Assembly (NCBI GenBank): GCA_949358305.1
Contig: OX442319.1
Location: 7,998,001-8,062,000, forward strand
Origin: Strigamia acuminata
Taxonomy: Eukaryota > Arthropoda > Chilopoda > Geophilomorpha > Linotaeniidae
Direction of reading: 5' to 3'
DNA: 64,000 nucleotides
The notes beneath the pieces are model-generated. The model was not told the origin of the DNA, ran no database searches, and saw only the letters and a list, made by a program, of their open reading frames with translations. The translations under genes and the position numbers were made by a program. Of the stretch, positions 13,611-22,780 are shown one piece after another (position 1 is the first letter of the stretch; the number at the start of each line of letters is the position of its first letter).

Positions 13611-13945
13611 ACAAGAAACGACCCGGTCGGAAACCGAACCTCAGTGTCCAATCGGGCAGAAATTGTGCGGAAGTTTAACCAAAAATGGCCAAAAGTCGGT
13701 GCAAGTTTTGCACGCAACAAACGTCCGATGTGACAGTGCCCATGCGGGTTGGACGTGCATGTGGGCGCGTGTGGGCGCTCGATTTACCGGCCCGTTGGAC
13801 GAGTTAAACCAAAATTTCCCAATATCTTGCATAAATTTAAAGAAGATTTGACAGATTTCCAGATTTTAAGCGATGTTTTACATAAGTCCGTCCCATTGCT
13901 GAAATTCCGTGAAAATTTGTCAAAAATTGACAAAAGTCTGTGCAA
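13611..13945. repeat. Spacer E, copy 3
   Basis: 335-bp copy of the spacer at 2166-2500. Confidence 0.85.
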
Positions 13946-14960
13946 ATTTTGTCAGAAATAGGAAACAAAAAATTTAAAATTCGTCCAACGCGCCAGTAAA
14001 TCGAGCGCGCCCATGCGTGGACAGTGCGCCGGCGGGAGCCCCGGCCGTCCTCTCTCTCTCTCTCTCTCGGCCGCCAAGGCTCGCCCCTCCGCCCGTCGGC
14101 GGGAGCCCCGACCGTCCCCCCTCTCTCTTTCGGCCGCCAAAGGATCGCCCCTCCGCTCGTCACAGATTTTTGTCAATATTTGATGAATTTCAACAGATTT
14201 TCAGCAATATTTTACAGGACATTTCTGCTCTTTTGGATACATTTTCAAAGGTTTTATTGCTAAAATTCTGGGGAAATTTATCAAATATTGACAAAAAATC
14301 GATGCAAGTTTTGTCAGAAATTGATAAAATCTTCTTAAACTCGTCCAACGCGCCGGCGAGTGCACATGCGGGGACAGTGGGCACGTCCAGCCCGCGTGCA
14401 CACTGTCAGATCGGGCGGTTTCGGGCACAGTTTGATCCGGGCAAATATCTAGCAAAACTTGCACCGATTTTTTGTCAATTTTAGACAAATTTCAGCGATA
14501 TTTTACGAGACATTTCTGCTCGATTGGACACATTTCCAGGGGTTTTTTGTAAAACATTGATAAAATTCCGTGGAAATTTATCAAATATTGGCAAAATTCG
14601 GTGCTAATTTTGTCAAAAATTAGGAAAAAAAAATTTTCAAAACTTGTCCAACGTGCCGGTAAATCGAGCGCCCACATGCCTAGATAGTGCACGCCCAACC
14701 CGCCAAGGCTCGCCCCTCCGCCCGTTGGCGGGAGCCCCGGCCGTCCCCTCTCTCTCTCTTTCTCTCTCTCTCTCGGGCGCCCGGAGCTCGCCCCTCCGCC
14801 CGTCACCGACTTTTGACACAATTTTTGATGAAATTCAACGGAATTTTAGCAACGTTTTACAAAAAACCTGTGGAAATGTGTCCAACCGGGCAGAAATGTG
14901 TCGTAAAATGTTGCCGAAATTCTGTGAAAATTTGTCACAAATTGCCAAAAGTCGGTGCAA
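13946..14960. repeat. Trimer block 3 (single 1,015-bp unit)
   Basis: Only one trimer, of the ATATTG type that ends every block, lies between spacers E and D. The block has either contracted or was never expanded. Confidence 0.9.
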
Positions 14961-15256
14961 GTATTGCTAGATTTGGGCGCATCAAACTGTGCCGAGATCT
15001 GACAGTGTCCACGCGGTTTTGAAGCGCCCACTGTCGACGCACGTGGGCGCTCAATTTACCGGCGCGTTGGACGAGTTTTGAAAAAAGTTTTTTCCTAATT
15101 TCTGACAAAACTTGCACCGAATTTTGTCAATATGTGATAAATTTCCATGGATTTTAAGCAATGTTTTACAGAAGTCCGTCCCATCGGGCAGAAACGTCTC
15201 GTAAAATGTCGCTGAAATTCCGTGAAAATCTGTCAAAAATTGACAAAAGTTGGTGA
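14961..15256. repeat. Spacer D, copy 4
   Basis: Same 296-bp spacer as at 817-1112. Confidence 0.85.
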
Positions 15257-16241
15257 CCGACCCGCGGCGCGTCACGGCGCGGTCGGAGGACGGCCCTCGT
15301 CCCCAAAAACCACACTCCGGGTCACGTGGTCTCGCACTCGACTTTTTCAGTTTTCCCGTTTTCGGCCCGTTACGGCCAAGGACCGTAACGGGTCGAAAAC
15401 GGGCCGCAACGGGTCGAAAACGGCCGCAACGGGTCGAAAACGGCCGCAACGGGTCGAAAACGGCCCGCACGGGCCGTTAACGGGCCGCCGACGGTCCCGT
15501 CACAATCCCGTAACGGCTCGCACGGGCCGTTAACGGGCCGCCGACGGTCCCGTCACGATCCCGTAACGGCTCGCACGGGCCGTTAACGGGCCGCCGACGG
15601 TTCCGTAACTATCCCGTAACGGCCCGCACGGGCCGTTAACGGGCCGCCGACGGTCCCGTCACGACCCCGTAACGGCCCGTACGACCTCATGCGGGCCGTT
15701 AACGGCCCGTTAACGGCGTAAAACCAAAAACAGGATTCGAGATTAATGTCTATGAATGTTGTACGCGTTTTCATGTACGTGTTGTCGGTTGTTGATTTTT
15801 TCGATTTACACCGTCACGGCCCGTTAACGGCCCGTTAACGGCCCGTTAACGGCCCGTCAACGGCCCGCATGGGGTCGTACGGGCCGTTAACGGGCCGCCG
15901 ACGGTCCCGTCACGATCCCGTAACGGCCCGCACGGGCCGTTAACGGGCCGCCGACGGTCCCGTCACGGTCCCGTAACGGCCTTCGTTCCCGGACTTCGGC
16001 TCGCCGACGGCCCGTGCGACCTCATGCGGGCCGCTAACGGGCCGTCAACGGGCCGTTAACGGGCCGTCAACGGGCCGTTAACGGCCCGTTTTCGACCCGC
16101 TACGGCCCGTCACGGCCTGTTGGCCGTGCGACCCGAAAACGGGAAAACTGAAAGAGTCGAGTGCGAGACCACGTGACTCGGAGTGTGGTTTTTGGGGACG
16201 AGGGCCGTCCTCCGGCCGCGCCGCGACGCGCCGCGGGTCGG
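15257..16241. repeat. GC-rich inverted-repeat module 4 (full right arm)
   Basis: 985 bp with fewer internal 53-bp subrepeats than modules 1-3. Its right arm (about 16130-16241) is complete and contains the complement of TCTCGCACTCGACT and of the CAGTTTTCCCGTTTTCGG tract, so left and right arms pair over about 108 bp with a few mismatches. Modules 1-3 lack about 40 bp here, so module 4 looks closer to the ancestral form. Confidence 0.85.
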
Positions 16242-16255
16242 ACAAGAAACGACCC

Positions 16256-16584
16256 TGTGAAAACTGGCGTTGTTAGAAGTAACAAGGTCGCACGAGTTCG
16301 AGGGAAAGAGCACGGCGCAGCACAGAGAAGCCAACCTGCAGGAGGTGTTTTTGAGTGATATTGGATGACGCGTGACCGGAAGTGCTGTAAAAGTGTCATA
16401 AATTATCTTGTTTCACCCTTTGTTCCCCTGAATTTGTACTTGTGACCCCCAGAAATTACAATAAACTTGTTCTTAACCCAAAAAAGACATGCTTTATTTC
16501 GAGAATTCATAAAAGTTAGAAAAGTAGTAAATTTACACAGTTTTAGTCAAAATTAGTTACAAATCGACTTTGCGAATCTTCAAA
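16256..16584 (+). repeat. BEL-1 5' LTR
   Basis: Starts TGTGAAAACTGG and ends TTCAAA, immediately before the primer-binding site. The end is fixed by the target duplication after the 3' copy. A polyadenylation signal AATAAA is at 16460-16465. Confidence 0.95.
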
Positions 16585-16602
16585 TGGTGCCGAAACCCGG
16601 GA
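16585..16602 (+). other. BEL-1 primer-binding site (tRNA-Phe)
   Basis: TGGTGCCGAAACCCGGGA is the complement of the 3' end (with CCA) of the usual metazoan tRNA-Phe(GAA). That tRNA match is from general knowledge. Two further BEL 5' ends, at 62638 and 63201, have the same site. Confidence 0.85.
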
Positions 16603-16683
16603 AAATCAGTGAATCCGGACAGAAATAAGTAGAAAACAGCATCGTAAAGCCGACCACGCCGAATTTTGACCGAAAATTTCAAA

Positions 16684-19600
16684 ATGGACGCCCTTGATCG
16701 TTTGCGCGCTCAACAAGCCACGTCCAGAGAAGGAGCCAAGCGGTTATGTAATGCGGTACTCGTCGAATTAGCCAACGTTGCTCCAGAAATCCTCGCGTTG
16801 AAACGATTAAAAAACCAGTTGTTAGCAAAGAGTGAACAATTGACAGCGCTCGACGATAAGATATCGCCGATGATTGTTACGCGTGCGGATTTGGAGAAAG
16901 AAGAAAGCGACAACGAAGATTTCCGTGAGTTGATAATCGACTCTCTTACCGATATTGAAGTCAAATTGGAAGAACTTTTACGGCCACCAGCACCAGTTAT
17001 ACCCCCAGCGATTCCAATCGGCGGCAGCGCCACGAGCAACTCAGGCGAAGGGACAATAAAGCTGCCAAAGTTAGTAATGCGGAATTTCAGCGGGAATCCT
17101 GTTGAGTGGTCAAAGTTTTGGTCCAATTTCGAGTTGAGTGTCCACGGCAACGGTTCACTTACAGCAAAAGCCAAATTCGTATATTTGAACTCAGTTCTCG
17201 AAGGTACTGCAGCAACAGTTGTTCATGGTCTCAAAATCAGCGATGAGAACTATGAAACTGCAGTGACTTTACTTCAAAATCGATTTGGGCGAAAAGAAGT
17301 CATCGTGAACGCTCACATTCAGACTTTGATGAAACTTAAACCAGTAAAACGAGTTAGCGACCTCGTTGAGTTGCGTAGACTCTACGACACGTGCGAATTG
17401 CATATTCGAAGTCTCGAGACTGAAGAAATCGATACAGCCACGTTTGGAATTGTATTGTGTCCATTGATACGAAATGCGGTGCCTGACGTTATTGCACTTG
17501 ATTTTGCACGCAAAAATAAAGAAAACACTCACGATATGAAACTGTTTTTGGAGTTTTTCAGAGCCGAACTGGAGTTACGAGAAGAACACGTAGCCGTGAG
17601 CGACCAGACAGAGAAACCAGCCGCCAAGACGTTCGTCGACTACAAGAAGCCGACGCGTAACGACAAAATAGCCTCAGCCAATGCATTGACTACCAACGTT
17701 TCATCATCCAGTTGCGTATTCTGCGACGATGCGTCGCACAAGAAGGAAGATTGTCCGCTCAACATTCCAGATCGATTGAAGCGGTGCATGTCAAAACGAA
17801 CGTGTTTTAGATGTTTGGGCAGCAAACATATGGCGCGCAGCTGTCCCCAGAAAGAGAAGTGTGTGAACTGTGAGCGGTTTCACCATATCCTGTTGTGCGA
17901 AGCGTCGAATACCAAGCCAGAGACCGTGCTTGTGTCAACGTTGACAGCAGCAGCAATTACAGCAGAGAACACTGACTTATTTTTGCAAGTATTAATGACA
18001 AATGTGGAATCGAATTGTAAAACCAAGGCTGTGCAGTGCATGTTTGATGGCGGAAGCCACAGATCGTTTATTAGCCAGAAACTAGTGAATGAACTCGATG
18101 CCCAAGTAGTGGGAAAGCAAAATATGCAGATTTCCAGTTTTGGCGACTCTAAAACAGAGAGCGTTTGTCGTCGTCGCGTGAAAGTGACTTTAAGAAATAT
18201 TACCGATACTAATAAGTTTGTTGATTTAGAATTGATCGAGGTGCCACGAATAACTCACTCAGTCGCGAGGCAGTCGGGTCCAAACGTGCGCGAGATGTTG
18301 CGCAAACACAAGATCACCTTAAATATCGACCAGATGTCGACCCAACAAGACGAGGTGGCAATTCTAATTGGAGCGGACCACTTTTGGCGTATCGTAACAG
18401 GCGAATCGAAACGTTTAGATGAGGGATTGATGTGTCTTCACACGTCTCTCGGTTGGACAATCCACGGCGCGATCAGAAGCCAAGATGAAACGGTTAGACA
18501 GTCAGCAACCCACGTGAATCTTGTGCAGTATGAAGACCGACTCGACCACCTTCTTCAACGTTTTTGGGAGTTGGAAGCAGTAGGCATTCCCCACGAAACT
18601 CTCACCAGCGCCCAGGACGAAGATGATCAAGCAGTAGCAAAATTTAAAGAGTCCATCAACTGGACGGGTGAGCGGTACGAGGTGCGACTGCCTTGGTTGC
18701 TGGACAAATCAGAGTTGGACAGCAACTATCAAATTGCACTTAAGAGACTGTGGAATCTTGTTCGCAAGTTTAAACAAAATCCGGACTTGTACCACCGCTA
18801 TAAGAAGGTTCTGGACGACCAGAAAATCGCTGGAATAATCGAAACGGCCCCAGAGGTAGCCAACCAGACTGGGTGTTACTACCTCCCACATCGACCAGTA
18901 ATTCGAGAGCGGAGAAGCACCACAAAATTGCGCATAGTCTACGACGCCTCGTCGCACGCGCAGAAGAGTCGCTCTCTCAACGACTGCCTGTTTACAGGGC
19001 CAAATCTCCTTCCAGAATTAATCAATGCCCTTTTATTTTTCAGACAATTCATTGTGGCATTGATTGGAGACATTAAACAAGCGTTTCATCAAATTTTGCT
19101 GGCGTTAGCTGACCGAGATGCGGTGAGGTTTCTGTGGATCGCGGATGGATGGGACGTTGAAGGACCAATCGTGTTGGAGATTCTCCGACAAACCAGAGTC
19201 CTATTTGGAGCATCTCCAAGTCCCTATCTCTTGAACGGAACGATACAACACCATCTCGAACAATATGCAGATCGTTTTCCCGAATTAATTATGAAATTGT
19301 TAAAGAGATTTTATGTTGATGACTTTTTGAACAGTGAAAAGACAACAACAGAAGCCATTGATGTCTACAAGAAGACGTCAACCATCATGCTCGAAGCCAA
19401 TATGGAGCTGGTGAAATGGTACAGCAATTCCCCAGTGCTACGAGAGCAATTTGCTGCTGACCATCCAACTGCAACGTTCGAGGATGAGCAAAAAGTGTTG
19501 GGGTTAAAGTGGAACGGCGTTAGAGACGATTTATCACTGGAACTCGAGGATGTGAGGGCAACTTTAGAACGTGATTCGAACACTAAACGTCAGGTTATTC

Positions 19601-21882
19601 AGTTGGTTGCACAGATATTCGATCCTTTAGGATTTGCTTCGCCGTTTACAGTTTCAGGAAAGCTGTTTTTCCAGCAGTTGTGGAAGTTGCAGATTGGGTG
19701 GGACAATCGTGTCCCCCTCGAACTTATCGAACAATGGGAGAAATGGAAAGTGCAGTTGCCATTGTTAGAACATATTCGCGTGCCACGGCATTTTGGCTTG
19801 GATGCAGACCTGAACAATCACGAAATCCACCTTTTTTGTGATGCAAGCCCCTTAGCGTACGGGGTGGTGGCGTACAATCGTGTGCGTCACCCAAATGGAA
19901 GTTGTAATGTATTTTTTATTCTTTCCAAATGCAGGATCGCACCAATTAAGACGATTACGTTGCCCAGACTCGAGTTGATGGGAGCTTTGCTGCTGGCCAG
20001 AATTGCGCACAGACTGAAACAATTCACCACTGCAAAAGTTACAGCTTGGACAGATTCGACAATCGTTTTGTGTTGGTTGAACGAGAAAAGGAAAGCCATT
20101 CCATTCGTAGCCAGGAGAGTGGAGGAAATCCAGATACACGTACCTTTTTCGAGTTGGCGACACTGTCCAGGAGTCCAGAATCCAGCAGACCTTCTAACAC
20201 GAGGGATAGATGCAGAGGCGTTGATTCAAGCGAATACGTGGTGGAATGGCCCCGAGTGGCTTGTGAAGGACGAGAACGAATGGCCAGACATTAAAATAGA
20301 CGAGAATAGCGACGAGATCGATTCAGAGGACTATTTGGCAGCAGCAGCCGTGATTCCAGAGCCACCATTGATGGACGAGCCATCAAAATACGGCAGCTGG
20401 AGACGATTAGTACGAGTGACCGGATGGGTGCAAAGATTCGTCAAAAACACCAGAGACAAAGTTAGAAATGGCGCACCGTTGACGGTGGATGAATTATCGG
20501 CAGCAGAGCTTTATTGGCTTCGTGTAATGCAACAATCGAACTTTGCAACAGAACTCGCAGCACTCAGCCATCGTCAGGAGTTCGCTCATAACTCTTTTTT
20601 GAACAAAGTCTCGTGTTATATAGACGAAAATGGTTTAATGCGATTGAATACCAGATTGCGATGGGCAAAAATCGACAGCAACATGAAAAATCCTTATGTT
20701 TTGCCCTCAAATCACATTTTAACCACTCTTATCGTTTCAGAAGCACATCAAAGAATTTTCCACGGTGGACTTGGAGAGACTTTGGCAGAAATTCGTCAAA
20801 AGTTTTGGATGCCAAAGCTGAGAAGGACAGTAAAAAGCGTGTTACACAAATGTTTCGTGTGCAAGCGAGTGCAAGGACGTTTCGTGCGCCAGACAGAATC
20901 ATCGTTGCCACCAGATCGTGTCACTCAAGCTGAGCCATTTCAAGTCGTTGGAGTCGACTTCGCGGGCCCATTGTACCAACGTAGTGGAGAAAAATGCTAC
21001 ATCGTCGTGTTCACGTGTGCGGTTGTTCGAGCCGTGCACTTGGAATTAGTTTCAAGCATGAATACGGAGCGATTCATTCAGGCATTGAAACGATTTTTTG
21101 CGCGCAGAGGAGTCCCAAGCACGATCTACTCCGACAATGCGCTGACGTTCAAGCGAACAGAGAAAGAACTTTGTGTTTTGTTGAATGCAGTGAGAGGTGA
21201 ACAGATACAAGGATTTCTGACCGAACGAGGCGTGAAATGGCAGTATATAGTCGAACGTGCACCGTGGTGGGGTGGCTTTTGGGAGCGAATGGTGAAGTCA
21301 ACTAAGTCCAGCTTGAAAAAAGTCTTGGGAAAGTCATCCCTAGATTTTGAAGAATTGACAACCATTCTCTCGGAAGTCGAGTCGTGCATAAATTCGCGAC
21401 CACTCTCCTACGTATACACTGAAGACGAAGACAGTCACCCACTCACTCCAGCTCATTTTCTGGTCGGAAAACGAAGCTGTACTTTGCCAGACCCCAGCCA
21501 AAAAACGATTCAACAGTTGCCATCGACATCAGTCACGATTTTGAAGCGTTGGAAACTCCGTCAACTGAAGTTAGGACATTGGTGGACGCGATGGCAAAAG
21601 GAATATCTCACCGAGCTGAGAGTTCACCGTAAAAATGATAAGAATTCACGAGAAGTTAAACAAGGAGATGTAGTTCTCGTAGAAGAGTTAAACCAGCCCA
21701 GGATGACCTGGAAAATAGGAAGAGTCGTTGAGATATTCCGTGGACGAGACGGTCGTGTTCGCGCATGTGAGATAAAGTTACCAGTCGGAAAGAACTTGCG
21801 TCGACCAGTACAGCGATTGTGCGTTCTGGAAACTCACGACATGGAAGAGTTGAGTGGTGATACCACTCCGGCCCCAGTGTGA
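16684..21882 (+). CDS. BEL/Pao Gag-Pol polyprotein, intact
   Basis: A 1,732-aa single-ORF polyprotein, the usual size for BEL/Pao. The start is the first ATG, 81 bases after the primer site. In order: a Gag domain of the DUF1759 type (about 115-290, KLPKLVMRNFSGNPVEWSKF); Cys/His zinc knuckles starting at C344, C374 and C393; an aspartic protease with the active-site motif DGGS at 455-458 (DSGS or DTGS is usual); a reverse transcriptase with YVDD at 877-880; an RNase H/A17 region (HLFCDASPLAYG); integrase HHCC zinc finger (H1355, H1360, C1390, C1393); a catalytic DDE core (candidates D1425, D1484, E1534); and a C-terminal DUF5641-like part with LTPAHFLVGK. The stop codon overlaps the first bases of the 3' LTR. 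No frameshift or internal stop. It would copy its own RNA into DNA in cytoplasmic particles and integrate it in the nucleus. Confidence 0.95.
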   Translation: MDALDRLRAQQATSREGAKRLCNAVLVELANVAPEILALKRLKNQLLAKSEQLTALDDKISPMIVTRADLEKEESDNEDFRELIIDSLTDIEVKLEELLRPPAPVIPPAIPIGGSATSNSGEGTIKLPKLVMRNFSGNPVEWSKFWSNFELSVHGNGSLTAKAKFVYLNSVLEGTAATVVHGLKISDENYETAVTLLQNRFGRKEVIVNAHIQTLMKLKPVKRVSDLVELRRLYDTCELHIRSLETEEIDTATFGIVLCPLIRNAVPDVIALDFARKNKENTHDMKLFLEFFRAELELREEHVAVSDQTEKPAAKTFVDYKKPTRNDKIASANALTTNVSSSSCVFCDDASHKKEDCPLNIPDRLKRCMSKRTCFRCLGSKHMARSCPQKEKCVNCERFHHILLCEASNTKPETVLVSTLTAAAITAENTDLFLQVLMTNVESNCKTKAVQCMFDGGSHRSFISQKLVNELDAQVVGKQNMQISSFGDSKTESVCRRRVKVTLRNITDTNKFVDLELIEVPRITHSVARQSGPNVREMLRKHKITLNIDQMSTQQDEVAILIGADHFWRIVTGESKRLDEGLMCLHTSLGWTIHGAIRSQDETVRQSATHVNLVQYEDRLDHLLQRFWELEAVGIPHETLTSAQDEDDQAVAKFKESINWTGERYEVRLPWLLDKSELDSNYQIALKRLWNLVRKFKQNPDLYHRYKKVLDDQKIAGIIETAPEVANQTGCYYLPHRPVIRERRSTTKLRIVYDASSHAQKSRSLNDCLFTGPNLLPELINALLFFRQFIVALIGDIKQAFHQILLALADRDAVRFLWIADGWDVEGPIVLEILRQTRVLFGASPSPYLLNGTIQHHLEQYADRFPELIMKLLKRFYVDDFLNSEKTTTEAIDVYKKTSTIMLEANMELVKWYSNSPVLREQFAADHPTATFEDEQKVLGLKWNGVRDDLSLELEDVRATLERDSNTKRQVIQLVAQIFDPLGFASPFTVSGKLFFQQLWKLQIGWDNRVPLELIEQWEKWKVQLPLLEHIRVPRHFGLDADLNNHEIHLFCDASPLAYGVVAYNRVRHPNGSCNVFFILSKCRIAPIKTITLPRLELMGALLLARIAHRLKQFTTAKVTAWTDSTIVLCWLNEKRKAIPFVARRVEEIQIHVPFSSWRHCPGVQNPADLLTRGIDAEALIQANTWWNGPEWLVKDENEWPDIKIDENSDEIDSEDYLAAAAVIPEPPLMDEPSKYGSWRRLVRVTGWVQRFVKNTRDKVRNGAPLTVDELSAAELYWLRVMQQSNFATELAALSHRQEFAHNSFLNKVSCYIDENGLMRLNTRLRWAKIDSNMKNPYVLPSNHILTTLIVSEAHQRIFHGGLGETLAEIRQKFWMPKLRRTVKSVLHKCFVCKRVQGRFVRQTESSLPPDRVTQAEPFQVVGVDFAGPLYQRSGEKCYIVVFTCAVVRAVHLELVSSMNTERFIQALKRFFARRGVPSTIYSDNALTFKRTEKELCVLLNAVRGEQIQGFLTERGVKWQYIVERAPWWGGFWERMVKSTKSSLKKVLGKSSLDFEELTTILSEVESCINSRPLSYVYTEDEDSHPLTPAHFLVGKRSCTLPDPSQKTIQQLPSTSVTILKRWKLRQLKLGHWWTRWQKEYLTELRVHRKNDKNSREVKQGDVVLVEELNQPRMTWKIGRVVEIFRGRDGRVRACEIKLPVGKNLRRPVQRLCVLETHDMEELSGDTTPAPV

Positions 21883-22206
21883 AAACTGGCGTTGTTAGAA
21901 GTAACAAGGTCGCACGAGTTCGAGGGAAAGAGCACGGCGCAGCACAGAGAAGCCAACCTGCAGGAGGTGTTTTTGAGTGATATTGGATGACGCGTGACCG
22001 GAAGTGCTGTAAAAGTGTCATAAATTATCTTGTTTCACCCTTTGTTCCCCTGAATTTGTACTTGTGACCCCCAGAAATTACAATAAACTTGTTCTTAACC
22101 CAAAAAAGACATGCTTTATTTCGAGAATTCATAAAAGTTAGAAAAGTAGTAAATTTACACAGTTTTAGTCAAAATTAGTTACAAATCGACTTTGCGAATC
22201 TTCAAA
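21878..22206 (+). repeat. BEL-1 3' LTR
   Basis: 329 bp, identical by eye to the 5' LTR. AATAAA at 22082-22087. The following GACCC resumes spacer E of the satellite. Confidence 0.95.
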
Positions 22207-22780
22207 GACCCGGTCGGAAACCGAACCTCAGTGTCCAATCGGGCAGAAATTGTGCGGAAGTTTGACCAAAAATGGCCAAAAGTCGGTGCAAGTTTTGCAC
22301 GCAACAAACGTCCGATGTGACAGTGCCCATGCGGATTGGACGTGCATGTGGGCGCGTGTGGGAGCTCGATTTACTGGCGCGTTGGACGAGTTTTAAAAAA
22401 ATTCTCCAAAATCTGACAAAACTTGCAACGATTTTTAACGACATTTAATTGATTTCCACAGATTTTAAGAACACTGTTTTACAGAAGCCCGTCCAATCGG
22501 GCAGAAATGTCTCGCAAAATATTGCTGAAATTCCGTGGAAATTTATCAAAAATCGTTGCCAGTTTTGTCAGATTTTGGAGAATTTTTTTAGAACTCGTCC
22601 AACGCGCCAGTAAATCACGCGCCCACGTGCGTGGACGATGCGCACGTCCAACCCGCCAAGGCTCGCCCCTACGACCGTCGGCGGGAGCCCCGGCCGTCCT
22701 CTCTCTCCCTCTCGGCCGCCAATGCTCGCCCCTCCGCCCGGGACTCGCCCCGCCGCCAGTCACCGACTTTTGGCAATTTC
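22207..22780. repeat. Satellite continuation after the BEL insertion
   Basis: Resumes spacer E exactly at the target duplication, then passes into more divergent monomers with the usual CGCGCCAGTAAATC boundary and a CT run near 22700. Satellite similarity ends near the CACCGACTTTTGGCAATTT stretch, so this is the edge of the array. Confidence 0.9.

Larger units (their letters stand above)
1..16255. repeat. Hierarchical satellite array (5,724-bp higher-order repeat)
   Basis: The same modules recur in fixed order: four 1,015-bp trimers, spacer D (296 bp), a GC-rich inverted-repeat module (985-1,053 bp) and spacer E (335 bp). The second full repeat adds up exactly: 4,060 + 296 + 1,033 + 335 = 5,724 bp. 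The first differs by one extra 20-bp subrepeat in its GC module and a 3-bp deletion in one trimer. The third has a single trimer instead of four. The basic monomer is about 338 bp: an AT-rich part with TTTGTCAA and TTTTACA motifs, then a GC-rich part with a CT microsatellite. Open frames inside it are by-products of the repeat. The array continues at 22207 after the BEL insertion. Pericentromeric or subtelomeric location is possible but not shown. Confidence 0.95.
16256..22206 (+). mobile_element. Complete BEL/Pao LTR retrotransposon (BEL-1)
   Basis: A 5,951-bp element with two 329-bp LTRs that read as identical, a primer-binding site directly after the 5' LTR and one uninterrupted gag-pol ORF. 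The 5-bp target duplication GACCC lies at 16251-16255 and 22207-22211. The uninterrupted target is visible at the start of spacer E (near 2174), so insertion into the satellite is directly demonstrated. Identical LTRs and an intact ORF indicate recent insertion. It could be autonomous, but activity is not shown. Confidence 0.96.

Noticed and set aside
26-15774. Dozens of 60-155 codon open frames repeated throughout the satellite on both strands
   Set aside because: They recur only because the DNA repeats, overlap each other in several frames and consist of low-complexity or restriction-site-like words. There is no domain and no sign of protein-level constraint.
1-16241. Possible ribosomal DNA intergenic spacer
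   Set aside because: GC-rich subrepeats suggested it, but no rRNA gene sequence occurs in more than two full repeat periods.
16710-21389. Antisense and alternate-frame open frames within BEL-1
   Set aside because: Shadows of the intact Gag-Pol frame; the same applies to frames overlapping Gypsy-1 (44525-48704) and Gypsy-2.
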